From NCBI RefSeq assembly GCF_020523795.1, contig NZ_JAJALI010000007.1, forward strand, positions 1 through 64,000: a DNA stretch of 64,000 nt, in the 5' to 3' direction. Below are positions 1 to 8,352 of the stretch, piece by piece. Position numbers and translations under genes: made by a program. The notes beneath the pieces are model-generated. The model saw nothing but the letters and a program-made list of their open reading frames with translations, did not search any database and had not been told where the DNA came from. Source of the stretch: Ancylobacter sp. Lp-2 (GTDB lineage: Bacteria > Pseudomonadota > Alphaproteobacteria > Rhizobiales > Xanthobacteraceae). Each line of letters starts with the position of its first letter. Position 1 is the stretch's first letter.

Positions 1-54
1 GCACGCGGCATCGTCAACATGACCGCCGTCGCCGTCGTCGAGGCGCAGGGCTAG
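1..54 (+). CDS. 3' end of an unidentified gene (partial)
   Basis: An open frame enters from the left edge and reads 17 codons to a TAG stop at 52-54. The visible C-terminus is small and hydrophobic, ending VAVVEAQG. Too little is present to assign a family. It lies tail-to-tail with the enolase superfamily gene that ends at 140. It could be a chance open frame, but its composition matches the coding style of the neighbours. Confidence 0.4.
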   Translation, partial: ARGIVNMTAVAVVEAQG

Positions 55-139
55 GCACCGTTCCGGCCGGCGGGGGCAAGGCTTTCGCGGGGCACGGCTT
101 TCTGGAATGAGCGCCGTGCCCGGCCCCGGGCGCATCCGG

Positions 140-1279
140 TCAGGGCGTGATTTCTCGCGACGTCCCGACCAGCGGGGCGAAGGCGGCCGGGCTCGGCGTT
201 ATGCCGAGGCCGGGGCCGTCGGGAAGCGAAACCGTTCCGTCCGCGTTGACGGGCGGGCGGCCCAGGGCATCGAAGAGCGGATGCGGACCCATATCGTATT
301 CCAGATAGGGCATCGGTGCGGCAGCCCCGGCCGGCATTGCCGGCTGGGCGGCGGCGAAATGCAGGGCGGCGTAGAGATTGACCGAACTGCCCCACACATG
401 AGGGATCACCGGCCGCGCATACAGTTCCGCCAGCGCCGCGACGCGGCTGACACCGCTCAGTCCCCCACAGATCGCGATGTCGGGTTGCAGCACGTCCATG
501 GAGCCGGTGGACAGGAACGGCAGGAAGGCACGGGCTTCGCCGTAGGTCTCGCCTCCCGCGAGCGACGTCTCGACGCGGCCGGCCAGCAGACGGTAGCCGT
601 CGATATCCTCCGGCGTGGTGGGTTCCTCGATCCATAGCGGTCGCGAGTCCGCCATGCGCAGGCTGGCGTCCAGCGCGGCCCGTGGGCTGTAGGCCTGATT
701 GAAGTCGACCATCAGCGTCCCGTCCTCTCCCATGAGACGGCGCACCTTCGCGGCGATCGCGGCGTCTTCCCGGGGATGGAGGCCGCTGCGCAACTTGATC
801 GCCTTGAAGCCGGCCTCGAGATAACCCGCCGCTTCGCGCTCGAAGTCGCGATAGGGATGGCCGCCGGGCTTGAAGAACGGCCCGCTCGCATAGGCAGGCA
901 CCCGCTGGCGCAGGGCACCCCCCAGCACCGTCGCCAGGGGGACGCCCATGAGGCGGGCCGCCAGATCGTGGAGCGCCATGTCGAGAGCGGCGATCGCCAT
1001 GCGCGACACCCCTTCGCCGCCGGTCGCCGCACACATGTCGTGCCACAGCCGGCCGACCTGCATCGCGTCCTGGTCGAGCAGCCTGTGGGCCAGCCGGCTC
1101 TCGATGACCGCAGCGGCGGCATGGGGGAGGGCCCAGGTTTCCCCCCATCCCGAAACGCCCGAGCGATCCACGACCTCTACGAGCAGGGTCTCCCGCGACT
1201 GGAAGAAGACGAGCGCGTTGCCGATCGTCTCCGGCAACGCCGTGACGAGGTGATAGAGCCGGACAGCGGAGATACTCAT
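140..1279 (-). CDS. mandelate racemase/muconate lactonizing enzyme family protein (acid-sugar dehydratase-like)
   Basis: A 379-residue protein of the enolase superfamily, whose members abstract the alpha-proton of a carboxylate in a TIM barrel using Mg2+. Visible motifs in order are: AIKLRSG near residue 162, in the place of the KxK motif but with Arg instead of the second Lys; metal ligands in VDFNQ near 190, EEP near 216 and GGE near 242; and an Asp-His pair (QPDIAICGG near 265, PHVWGS near 293) typical of the mandelate racemase subgroup. The start was chosen because its ATG overlaps the stop of the upstream MFS gene (ATGA), which implies translational coupling. The partner permease suggests the substrate is an imported organic acid, probably a sugar acid. 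Exact substrate unknown. Confidence 0.85.
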   Translation of the reverse strand: MSISAVRLYHLVTALPETIGNALVFFQSRETLLVEVVDRSGVSGWGETWALPHAAAAVIESRLAHRLLDQDAMQVGRLWHDMCAATGGEGVSRMAIAALDMALHDLAARLMGVPLATVLGGALRQRVPAYASGPFFKPGGHPYRDFEREAAGYLEAGFKAIKLRSGLHPREDAAIAAKVRRLMGEDGTLMVDFNQAYSPRAALDASLRMADSRPLWIEEPTTPEDIDGYRLLAGRVETSLAGGETYGEARAFLPFLSTGSMDVLQPDIAICGGLSGVSRVAALAELYARPVIPHVWGSSVNLYAALHFAAAQPAMPAGAAAPMPYLEYDMGPHPLFDALGRPPVNADGTVSLPDGPGLGITPSPAAFAPLVGTSREITP

Positions 1280-2598
1280 GGGGCAACCTTGGATGTACCG
1301 ACGTCGGGTACCGGAGCGGCGGGATAGAGGAGGTCGCGCATGCTGCGTCCCAGCACCAGGATGCAGCCCGCCGTGACCGCCATGGCGACGGCAAGAAAGA
1401 TCAGCGCGCCGCTGAAGCCGCCGGTGGCATCGCGTACCCAACCGATGATGGACGGGCCGAAGAAGCCCCCGACGCTGCCGATCGAATTGATCACGGCAAT
1501 CCCGGCCGCCGCCGCGGTTCCCGTCAGCAGCGTGGTCGGGAAGATCCAGATGTTGGGCGACGCGCCACCGATGCCGGCGGCACCGATCGTCAGTCCGATC
1601 AGGCCGAGGATGGGCGAGGGAGCCAGCGCGGCCAGCACGAAGCCTGCCGCGCTGAGGAGGAACGGCCCGGCCGCATGCCAGACGCGCTCGCCGGTCCGGT
1701 CGGCGTGGCGGCCGACCACGATCATGGCAATCGCCATGAAGGCGGCGGGAATCGCCGTCACGAAACCGGTCTGCAGGTTGGTGAGGCCGAAGGCCTTGAC
1801 GAATTGCGGCATCCAGATCGCGATGCCGGTCGTGCCCATCACCAGTCCGATGGCGATGACGCACATCAGCAGGACGCGCGGGTCCGCCAGCGCCTTGCCG
1901 ACCGAGAACTTCACCCGCGATTCCTGGGCGGCCCGCTCGGTGTCGAGGCGGCGCGTCAGCCACTCCCGTTCGCCGGCGTCCAGGAACGTCGCCGTGCGCG
2001 GCGTCTCGGGGAGCGCCATCAGGACGACGAAGCCCATGATGATGGCGGGCATGGCCTCAATGAGGAACATCCACTGCCAGCCGGCGAGGCCATGGACGCC
2101 CGTCATGTTCTCGATGATCAGGCTCGAGACCGGCGCGCCGATCACCGACGACATCGGCACGGCGATATTGAAGGTGGCGAACATGAGCGCGCGGTAGGCT
2201 CGCGGGAACCACAGCGTCATGTAGAAGATGATGCCCGGGAAGAAGCCGGCCTCCGCGGCGCCAAGCAGCAGGCGCACCGTATAGAAGCTCGCCGGATTCC
2301 AGACGAAGGCGGTGAGGGCCGAAAGAATGCCCCAGGTAATGAGGATCCGCGCGATCCAGACCCGTGCGCCGAACCGGACCAGCAAGAGGTTGCTCGGCAG
2401 TTCGCAGACGATGTAGCCGAGGAAGAAGATGCCGGCGCCGAAACCGAAGGCCGAGGCGGAGAAGCCAAGATCCTGGTTCATCGTCAGTGATGCGAAGCCG
2501 ATATTCACGCGGTCCAGGAAGGCCGCGAAGTAGCACACGATGATGATCGGCAGGATGCGCCATGCTGCCTTCGAAACGATGTCGGGCCGTTCGTCCAT
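1276..2598 (-). CDS. MFS transporter, anion:cation symporter (ACS) type
   Basis: A 440-residue inner-membrane permease with about 12 transmembrane segments. The N-terminus (CYFAAFLDRVNIGFA) and the later LGAAEAGFFPG segment are hallmarks of the ACS family of organic-acid symporters (phthalate, glucarate, tartrate and hexuronate transporters). The ATG at 2596-2598 is preceded by an AGGAGG ribosome site at good spacing, so the upstream extension of the frame is rejected. It is first in a two-gene operon with the enolase superfamily enzyme and diverges from a LysR regulator. Role inferred: uptake of the acid that the enzyme dehydrates or isomerises. Confidence 0.85.
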   Translation of the reverse strand: MDERPDIVSKAAWRILPIIIVCYFAAFLDRVNIGFASLTMNQDLGFSASAFGFGAGIFFLGYIVCELPSNLLLVRFGARVWIARILITWGILSALTAFVWNPASFYTVRLLLGAAEAGFFPGIIFYMTLWFPRAYRALMFATFNIAVPMSSVIGAPVSSLIIENMTGVHGLAGWQWMFLIEAMPAIIMGFVVLMALPETPRTATFLDAGEREWLTRRLDTERAAQESRVKFSVGKALADPRVLLMCVIAIGLVMGTTGIAIWMPQFVKAFGLTNLQTGFVTAIPAAFMAIAMIVVGRHADRTGERVWHAAGPFLLSAAGFVLAALAPSPILGLIGLTIGAAGIGGASPNIWIFPTTLLTGTAAAAGIAVINSIGSVGGFFGPSIIGWVRDATGGFSGALIFLAVAMAVTAGCILVLGRSMRDLLYPAAPVPDVGTSKVAP

Positions 2599-2708
2599 TG
2601 GACAATCCTCCTTTGGCGGTCTTTGCCGCTTGAACAGGAGCGTTATTGTCGGATTGACTTTCCAAAACAAATGGGATGTTTAAAAGAAAATACATTGGAG
2701 AATCTGAT

Positions 2709-3605
2709 ATGCGCCCCTCCCTGGCGCAGTTGGAGGCCTTCTACTGGACGGCCGAGCTGGGTTCGGCGCAACGCGCGGCCCGCCATCTGAATATCGCCCA
2801 ACCCACCATCTCGCTGCGACTGAAGGAGCTTGGCGAGCATCTGGGGCTCGCGCTGCTGGAGCGGAGCGGCCGGGAGCTGCGGGTGACGCCGGAGGGCCGG
2901 GCGCTTCTCCCGCGGGTGGCCAACATCCTGGCGGAGCTGCGCGGGATCGTCAGCCATGATCCGACCCGGCAACTCGTCGGCCCGATCCGCATCGGGCTGG
3001 CGGAAGGTTTTGCCGTCAACTGCCTCGCGCCCCTGCTGGCGGCTTTGCTCGACAGCCATCCGGGACTGCAACCCGAATGGTTCGTCTCCACCAGCACGAC
3101 CCTGGAGGCTCAGCTGCGGGGCGACGTGCTGGATGTCGGCGTTTTGCTGAACCCTGTCGGCGACGAGCGGCTGACCATGGTGGCTCTCGGGTCGCAGCCG
3201 ACCGCCTGGGCGGTTCCGTCCGCCTGGGGTCTGGATGGTCCGCTGGCTCCGCAGGATATCTGGTCGCTGCCCATCATTTCGAACCCGCCGCCTTCGGCGA
3301 TGCATCGCCAGGTCACCGCCTGGTTCGCGGCTGCCGGGCTGTCTCCCTCCCGGCTCAGCGTGTGTTCGAGCGTCGCGGTGATCGCTGAACTGGTCGCGGA
3401 AGGCATCGGCATGAGCGTGCTGCCGGAGCGCATGGTGACGCGTCTCGTCACCGACGGTCTGATCCAGCTCGTGGCCACCAATCCTCCGATCGAGGATGGG
3501 CGTCTGTTCGTCGTGTCCAGAAACGGCGGCGATGATGCGAAATTTCAATTGATCGTATCGATCATTAAAAAGGTTCTTCATAATATAAAATATCTGAGAG
3601 ATTAA
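2709..3605 (+). CDS. LysR-family transcriptional regulator
   Basis: A 298-residue LysR regulator. The N-terminal winged HTH (residues about 1-60) contains GSAQRAARHLNIAQPTIS, and the rest is the periplasmic-binding-like effector domain with GIGMSVLPE near the C-terminal end. The ATG at 2709 has a GGAG ribosome site seven bases upstream; an ATG 33 bases earlier lacks one. It diverges from the MFS/enolase-superfamily pair across about 110 AT-rich bases, the usual LysR arrangement, so it probably activates that pair. The last codons are markedly AT-rich compared with the body of the gene. Confidence 0.85.
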   Translation: MRPSLAQLEAFYWTAELGSAQRAARHLNIAQPTISLRLKELGEHLGLALLERSGRELRVTPEGRALLPRVANILAELRGIVSHDPTRQLVGPIRIGLAEGFAVNCLAPLLAALLDSHPGLQPEWFVSTSTTLEAQLRGDVLDVGVLLNPVGDERLTMVALGSQPTAWAVPSAWGLDGPLAPQDIWSLPIISNPPPSAMHRQVTAWFAAAGLSPSRLSVCSSVAVIAELVAEGIGMSVLPERMVTRLVTDGLIQLVATNPPIEDGRLFVVSRNGGDDAKFQLIVSIIKKVLHNIKYLRD

Positions 3606-3758
3606 TTGTAGTCAGCTTTCTTTTGAGGTTTGGCGCAATTTTGTATTGTAGACAAATTTCATATCGTTTTATTGTTCAGTTTATCTTGGCAGTGGTGGCT
3701 CAGGAATTGCTGTCTCGATAGCCGATCAACCCAACGACAGAAACCGGAGGCCGTTCCC

Positions 3759-3989
3759 ATGCCGCACGTCATCGTCAAGCTTTTCCCCGGTCGATCGGAC
3801 CAGCAAAAGCAGCGCCTGGCGGATGAGATCGTCAAGGCCGTCATCGCGGCGCTGAACAGCGAGGAGAAGTCGATTTCCGTCGCCGTCGAGGACGTCGAGC
3901 CGGCGGAGTGGACGGAGAAGGTCTACAACCCGGATATCCGCGACAACATGGCCCGGATCTACAAGCAGCCGGGCTATACGCCAGACTGA
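3759..3989 (+). CDS. pptA: tautomerase, PptA/4-oxalocrotonate tautomerase family
   Basis: A 76-residue protein beginning MPHVIVKLFPGRS. After removal of Met, Pro1 would be the catalytic base of the tautomerase superfamily. The pattern LNSEEKSISVAVEDVEP...W and the ending KQPGYTPD match Escherichia coli PptA (YdcE) along the whole length. The start follows a CGGAGG ribosome site; a longer frame starting upstream is rejected. It lies just downstream of the LysR gene on the same strand and may help process enol products of the neighbouring acid pathway, though that link is inference. Symbol assigned by similarity only. Confidence 0.8.
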   Translation: MPHVIVKLFPGRSDQQKQRLADEIVKAVIAALNSEEKSISVAVEDVEPAEWTEKVYNPDIRDNMARIYKQPGYTPD

Positions 3990-4298
3990 CCAGAGCAGCC
4001 TCGCCTCCGCTCGGGCTCCCGGCGCTTTCGGGCTTCGGGATCTGCGGGCGCCGTCGGTCGACGGGAAGCCGGTGCCGCGGTCGGCGAGGGTAGCCGTTGG
4101 TGCCGCATCGCATCCAGGAGGGTCGCGAAAATCGGGACTGCTCACCGAATGGGCATGCGATGCCTGCAACTTGACGGTTGCTCGTCCAACAATCGGTGCG
4201 CCCCCAGACAAGTTTCCCGTGCCTCGCCTGCGTAACACTTTGAACCTCGCTACCCGTCTTGCCGTGCCCATGCACGCGCTGGCAGAGGAGAAGGTTCA
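3990..4298. other. intergenic region upstream of the amide-uptake operon
   Basis: About 310 bases with no convincing gene. It holds the presumed promoter of the operon starting at 4299 and a perfect inverted repeat, GGCAT-GCG-ATGCC, at 4152-4164 that could be an operator. No clear terminator for the tautomerase gene was found. Confidence 0.5.
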
Positions 4299-5231
4299 GT
4301 GGCACGCACTCTCGACACGCATTCCGGCGGACGCCGCATGTCCGTCGTCTCGCAATTTCGGTCGGCGCTGGCCGGCGCCCTCGCTCTCGCCGTCGCCGCC
4401 GGCGGCCTCGCCACCGCGCTGCCCTCGAAGGCCGAGGCCGCCGCGCCGGAGGCCTGTGCCGCGCTGCAGGCGAAATATCCCGGTCTCAAGGGCAAGACGC
4501 TGGTCAACGCCATCAACCCGCACACGCCGGGCTACGAGACCATCGATCCGAGCGATCCCACCAAATATATCGGCTTCGACATCGACCTCGGCGAGGCCAT
4601 CGGCGAGTGCCTCGGCTTCAAGCTGACCTACAAGCCGGTCACCTTCGCTTCCCTGCTCACCACCCTTCAGGCGGGCCAGGCCGATATCGTCATCTCCGAC
4701 ATCTATGCCACCAAGGACCGCGCCAAGGCGGCGGATTTCATCACCTATCTCAAGGTGTTCGACGGCGTGCTGGTGGCCAAGGGCAACCCGAAGGGCATCA
4801 CCGGCATCAACCTGTCGCTCTGCGGCACGGTGGCGGCCGAGAACACCGGCTATGTCGAGGTGCCGTTGATCCAGGCGCTGGAGGCCGAGTGCAAGGCGGC
4901 GGGCAAGTCGGCGCCGGAAATCCTGCTGTTCGACAACAACGCCAACTGCATCCAGGCGATCCTCGCCGGCCGCGCCGACACCTATATCAACGACGTCAAC
5001 ACCGTGGACGGCGCGGTGAAGGCCTATCCCGACAAGCTGGCGAAGGCGACGGCGGTGACGCTGCCCTATTCGGTCGGCATCGGCGTGCCCCGCAACAATG
5101 TCGAGTTCCGCGATGCGGTGTTCGCCGCGCTGAGTGAGATCCAGAAGTCCGGCCTGCAGGCCGAGCTGATGAAGAAGTGGAACCTGCCGGCCGAGCAGCT
5201 GGAGAGCCCCACGCTGGTGCTCGCCGACTGA
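4299..5231 (+). CDS. ABC transporter substrate-binding protein (polar amino acid type)
   Basis: A 310-residue periplasmic binding protein (SBP_bac_3 type). A hydrophobic signal segment, ALAGALALAVAAGGLATA, ends near AEA-AAPEA. The mature domain has YIGFDIDLGEAIGECLGF and the two-lobe pattern of amino acid binding proteins, with several Cys residues. The GTG at 4299 is chosen because a GAGGAGAAGG ribosome site lies just upstream; an ATG at 4338 would give a more typical signal peptide but has a weak site. It is first gene of the operon with the permease-ATPase fusion and the amidases, so the ligand is probably an amide or amino acid derivative. Confidence 0.85.
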   Translation: MARTLDTHSGGRRMSVVSQFRSALAGALALAVAAGGLATALPSKAEAAAPEACAALQAKYPGLKGKTLVNAINPHTPGYETIDPSDPTKYIGFDIDLGEAIGECLGFKLTYKPVTFASLLTTLQAGQADIVISDIYATKDRAKAADFITYLKVFDGVLVAKGNPKGITGINLSLCGTVAAENTGYVEVPLIQALEAECKAAGKSAPEILLFDNNANCIQAILAGRADTYINDVNTVDGAVKAYPDKLAKATAVTLPYSVGIGVPRNNVEFRDAVFAALSEIQKSGLQAELMKKWNLPAEQLESPTLVLAD

Positions 5232-5253
5232 ACGCCGACCGACTGAACGCCGA
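5224..5253 (+). repeat. 15-bp tandem duplication spanning a stop codon
   Basis: The unit CCGACTGAACGCCGA occurs twice in tandem (5224-5238, 5239-5253). The first copy includes the TGA stop of the binding-protein gene, so a second in-frame TGA is created 15 bases downstream. Probably a recent slippage duplication. Confidence 0.8.
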
Positions 5254-5316
5254 CCGTCTCGGGCGGTCGCGGGCTCTTCCCGCGGCCGCCGATTCCCGAC
5301 AGCCGCGAAAAGGCCG

Positions 5317-6942
5317 ATGGATCTCTTTCTCCACTATCTCAGCATGCCCTACCTCTTCGACGGGGTCGGCTACACGCTGCTGATCACTGTGCTCGGCCTG
5401 CTGGGCGGCCTGGCGATGGGCGTCGTGCTCGCTGCCATGCAACTCAGCCGCTTTCGCGGGCTGGCCGTCATCGCGCGGGGCTACTCGATCATCTTTCGCG
5501 GCACGCCGCTGATCCTGCAGATGGTCTTCTGCTACAACGCCCTGCCGCTGATCGGCATCAAGCTGAGCGCGATCTCCGCTGCGAGCCTGGCGCTGGCCCT
5601 CAACGAGGCGCCGTTCATCGCCGAGATCCTGCGCGCCAACGTCATCGGCGTGGAGCGAGGCCAGGTCAGCGCGGGCCAGGCGCTGGGCATGACGCCCTCC
5701 GCCATCATGCGCCGGATCATCGCCCCGCAGGCTATCCGCTCCATGGTGCCGGCGCTCGGCAACGAGGCGGTGAGCGCGCTGAAGAATTCCTCGCTGGCGT
5801 CGGTGGTGGCGGTGCAGGAACTGACGCTGCGCTCGACCCAGCTCGCCTCGGCGACCTTCGATTTCTTTTCCATCTTCTTCGCTTCCGGGCTGATGTACCT
5901 CGTCCTCACCGGGGCGATCGCCATCATCCAGATCCTCGTCGAGATGCTGCTGGATCTCGACCGGCCGCCGCCGCGCGAGCAACTGCGCCGCGCCTTGCGC
6001 GCCCTGCTGCCGGGCCGTCCGGAACCATCCCGCGCCGACGGCTCCGCCGTCGTTCCGCAGGGGGCTGGAGAGGTCGACCGGAAGGCCGTCGCCGATCCGC
6101 TGCCTCCGGCGGCGCCGAAAGCGGCCGCCGTCACGCCGGCGGACCGGGAAGCGCGGGCCCGGCGTCTCGCCGGCAACGGCTTCGCCGTCGAGGTGAAGGG
6201 CGTGCGCAAGATCTATGGCAGCCAGACGGTCCTCGACGGCATCGACCTGTCGGTGCGCGCCGGCGAGGTGGTGGCGCTGCTCGGGCCGAGCGGCTCGGGC
6301 AAGAGCACGCTGCTGCGTTGCATCAACCGCCTCGAGGGCTGGGAGGGCGGTACGATCCGGGTCGGCGGCCAGTCGCTCGGCTCCGACGAGGACGGGCGCC
6401 CGCGTTCGCCGCGGGGCGTGGCGCAGATGCGGGCCAGCGTCGGCGTCGGCATGGTGTTCCAGCAATTCAACCTGTTCGGTCACCTCACTGCACGCGAGAA
6501 CATCGCCGGCCCCCTGCGCTGGGTGCAGGGGCTGTCGCGCTTCGATTCCCATCGCCAGGCGGACGAACTGCTGGAGCGTGTCGGTCTTTCGCACCGCGTC
6601 GGCGCCTTGCCGCGCCACCTGTCCGGCGGCCAGCAGCAGCGGGTCGCCATCGCCCGCGCCGTCGCGCCGGGCCCGAGCGTGCTGCTGCTCGACGAGCCGA
6701 CCTCGGCGCTCGATCCCGAACTCGTGGGCGAGGTTCTGGAAGTCATTCGCCGCCTCGCCGTCGAGGAGGGGCTGGCGATGATCATCTCGACGCATCAGTT
6801 GCGTTTCGCGGGCGAGGTCGCCGACCGCATCGTCTTCCTCTCCGGCGGGCGGATCGTCGAAGAGGGGCCGGCCCAGCAGATGCTCCGTGCGCCCAGCCAC
6901 CCGCTGACCGTGCGTTTCCTCAGCTCCATGAATGCCGAATAG
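5317..6942 (+). CDS. fused ABC permease/ATP-binding protein (amino acid type)
   Basis: A 541-residue fusion. Residues about 1-215 are a HisM/HisQ-like permease with five or so membrane segments and the EAA loop [20 protein letters not shown] near 118-138. A Pro/Ala-rich linker (about 216-290) leads to a complete ATPase with Walker A GPSGSGKS near 322, Q-loop QQFN near 381, signature LSGGQQQ near 434, Walker B LLLDEP near 455 and H-loop THQ near 491. In most polar amino acid systems these are separate proteins. A homodimer would supply both permease and ATPase pairs, so with the upstream binding protein the operon encodes a complete importer without further subunits. Confidence 0.9.
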   Translation: MDLFLHYLSMPYLFDGVGYTLLITVLGLLGGLAMGVVLAAMQLSRFRGLAVIARGYSIIFRGTPLILQMVFCYNALPLIGIKLSAISAASLALALNEAPFIAEILRANVIGVERGQVSAGQALGMTPSAIMRRIIAPQAIRSMVPALGNEAVSALKNSSLASVVAVQELTLRSTQLASATFDFFSIFFASGLMYLVLTGAIAIIQILVEMLLDLDRPPPREQLRRALRALLPGRPEPSRADGSAVVPQGAGEVDRKAVADPLPPAAPKAAAVTPADREARARRLAGNGFAVEVKGVRKIYGSQTVLDGIDLSVRAGEVVALLGPSGSGKSTLLRCINRLEGWEGGTIRVGGQSLGSDEDGRPRSPRGVAQMRASVGVGMVFQQFNLFGHLTARENIAGPLRWVQGLSRFDSHRQADELLERVGLSHRVGALPRHLSGGQQQRVAIARAVAPGPSVLLLDEPTSALDPELVGEVLEVIRRLAVEEGLAMIISTHQLRFAGEVADRIVFLSGGRIVEEGPAQQMLRAPSHPLTVRFLSSMNAE

Positions 6943-6997
6943 CGGCGGGCTGCCGGCATGTGCCGCCCGCCGCCTCCCTGCGCAGATCGAGGTTCCC

Positions 6998-8251
6998 ATG
7001 AACAAGCATCACCTTGCCACGCATCACCTGCCCGCGACCCCCGAAACCGTGCACTGGGGCTATTTCAGCCGCACGCTGAAGCCGGTGCTGACGCTGAAGT
7101 CGGGCGAGCGCGCGGTGATCGAGACCATCACCCATCATGCCAATGACGACCATGAGCGGATGATCGCGGGCGACAAGGCGGCGGAGGAGATCTTTCTCTG
7201 GACCCGGGAGCAGAAGACCCTGCGCCGGCGCGGCGCCGGCGCGACCGAGGGACCGTTCACCTATGGCGCGGGCGAGGGGCTCGGCGTGCATCTGCTGACC
7301 GGGCCGATCGCCATCGAGGGGGCGGAGCCAGGCGACGTCATCGAGGTCCGCATCATCGACGCCTATCCGCGCCCGAGCGCCAATCCGGCCTATAAAGGCC
7401 GCTTCTTCGGCTCGAACCCCTCAGCGAACTGGGGCTTCCAGTATCAGGACCTGATCGAGGAGCCGAAACCGCGCGAAGTCGTCACCATCTACGAGCTCGA
7501 CATAGGCGAGGCGGTGGTGAAGGCGCTCTACTCCTATCGCTGGACGCCGCAGACCGATCCGGACGGCATCGTCCACCCGACGATCGACTATCCCGGCGTG
7601 CGGGTCGATCACGCCACCATCGTCAAGAAGGAAGGCATCCTTGCCGGCATCAAGGTGCCGGCTCGCCTGCATTTCGGCACGATGGGTCTTGCGCCGGCCG
7701 AGGCCGATTTCGTGAGCACGATCCCGCCCAACTATACCGGCGGCAACATGGACGACTGGCGCATCACCAAGGGCGCGCGGATGTACTATCCGGTCGCGGT
7801 GCCCGGCGGCCTGTTTTCCTGCGGCGACGCCCATGCCTCGCAGGGCGACAGCGAACTGTCCGGGACCGCCATCGAGATCTCGCTCACCGGCGAATTCGAG
7901 TTCATCCTCCACAAGCAGGACAGACTCGAAGGGACGATCCTGGAGGGATTGACCCATCCTCTGCTCGAGAATGACGACGTCTGGTCGGTCTACGGCTTCA
8001 GCGTCGCCAACTATCTCGCCGAGCTGGGCCCCGACCACCAGTACGAGATCCTCAAGCGTTCGAGCCTCGACAACGCCATGCGCGACGCCTTCCGCAAGCT
8101 GCGCCGGTTCCTGATGACGGTGCACAAGCTTTCGGAGGACGAGGCGATCTCGCTGATGTCGGTCGCGGCCGACTTCGCCGTCACCCAGGTGGTGGACGCC
8201 AATTGGGGCGTTACCGGCTCGATCCGCAAGAGCATCTTCGCCGCGCGCTGA
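6998..8251 (+). CDS. acetamidase/formamidase family amidohydrolase
   Basis: A 417-residue member of the FmdA/AmdA family (PF03069), which hydrolyses short amides to acid plus ammonia in the cytoplasm. Family signatures seen are VHWGYFSRTLKP near the start, GPIAIEGAEPGD, TIPPNYTGGNMD, SCGDAHASQGDSELSG and the C-terminal helix with AMRDAFRKLRRFL. The ATG at 6998 was chosen; the longer frame overlaps the end of the transporter gene and lacks family residues. Neighbours make an imported amide the probable substrate. It is a close paralogue of the second half of the next gene. Confidence 0.88.
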   Translation: MNKHHLATHHLPATPETVHWGYFSRTLKPVLTLKSGERAVIETITHHANDDHERMIAGDKAAEEIFLWTREQKTLRRRGAGATEGPFTYGAGEGLGVHLLTGPIAIEGAEPGDVIEVRIIDAYPRPSANPAYKGRFFGSNPSANWGFQYQDLIEEPKPREVVTIYELDIGEAVVKALYSYRWTPQTDPDGIVHPTIDYPGVRVDHATIVKKEGILAGIKVPARLHFGTMGLAPAEADFVSTIPPNYTGGNMDDWRITKGARMYYPVAVPGGLFSCGDAHASQGDSELSGTAIEISLTGEFEFILHKQDRLEGTILEGLTHPLLENDDVWSVYGFSVANYLAELGPDHQYEILKRSSLDNAMRDAFRKLRRFLMTVHKLSEDEAISLMSVAADFAVTQVVDANWGVTGSIRKSIFAAR

Positions 8252-8260
8252 AGAGGTGTG

Positions 8261-8284
8261 CCGGGCGATCTGTGGGTCGCCCGG
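8261..8284 (+). promoter_or_regulatory. hairpin between the two amidase genes
   Basis: Perfect 8-bp stem CCGGGCGA/TCGCCCGG with an 8-base loop in the 101-base gap between the amidase and the regulator-amidase fusion. There is no T-run, so it may stabilise or attenuate the upstream mRNA rather than terminate it. Confidence 0.4.
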
Positions 8285-8352
8285 TGCCGGTCCCGTCGCG
8301 GAACCGAGGCATGGTCCTTGCTTCGAAGGTCCTCCATGCCGAGGTCCGAGCC

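Noticed and set aside
4996..7005. Very long open frame on the minus strand, overlapping the binding-protein and fused-transporter genes
   Set aside because: No family motif; low-complexity Arg/Gly/Ala/His-rich reading, as expected of an antisense frame in GC-rich DNA. The opposite strand has clear domain motifs.
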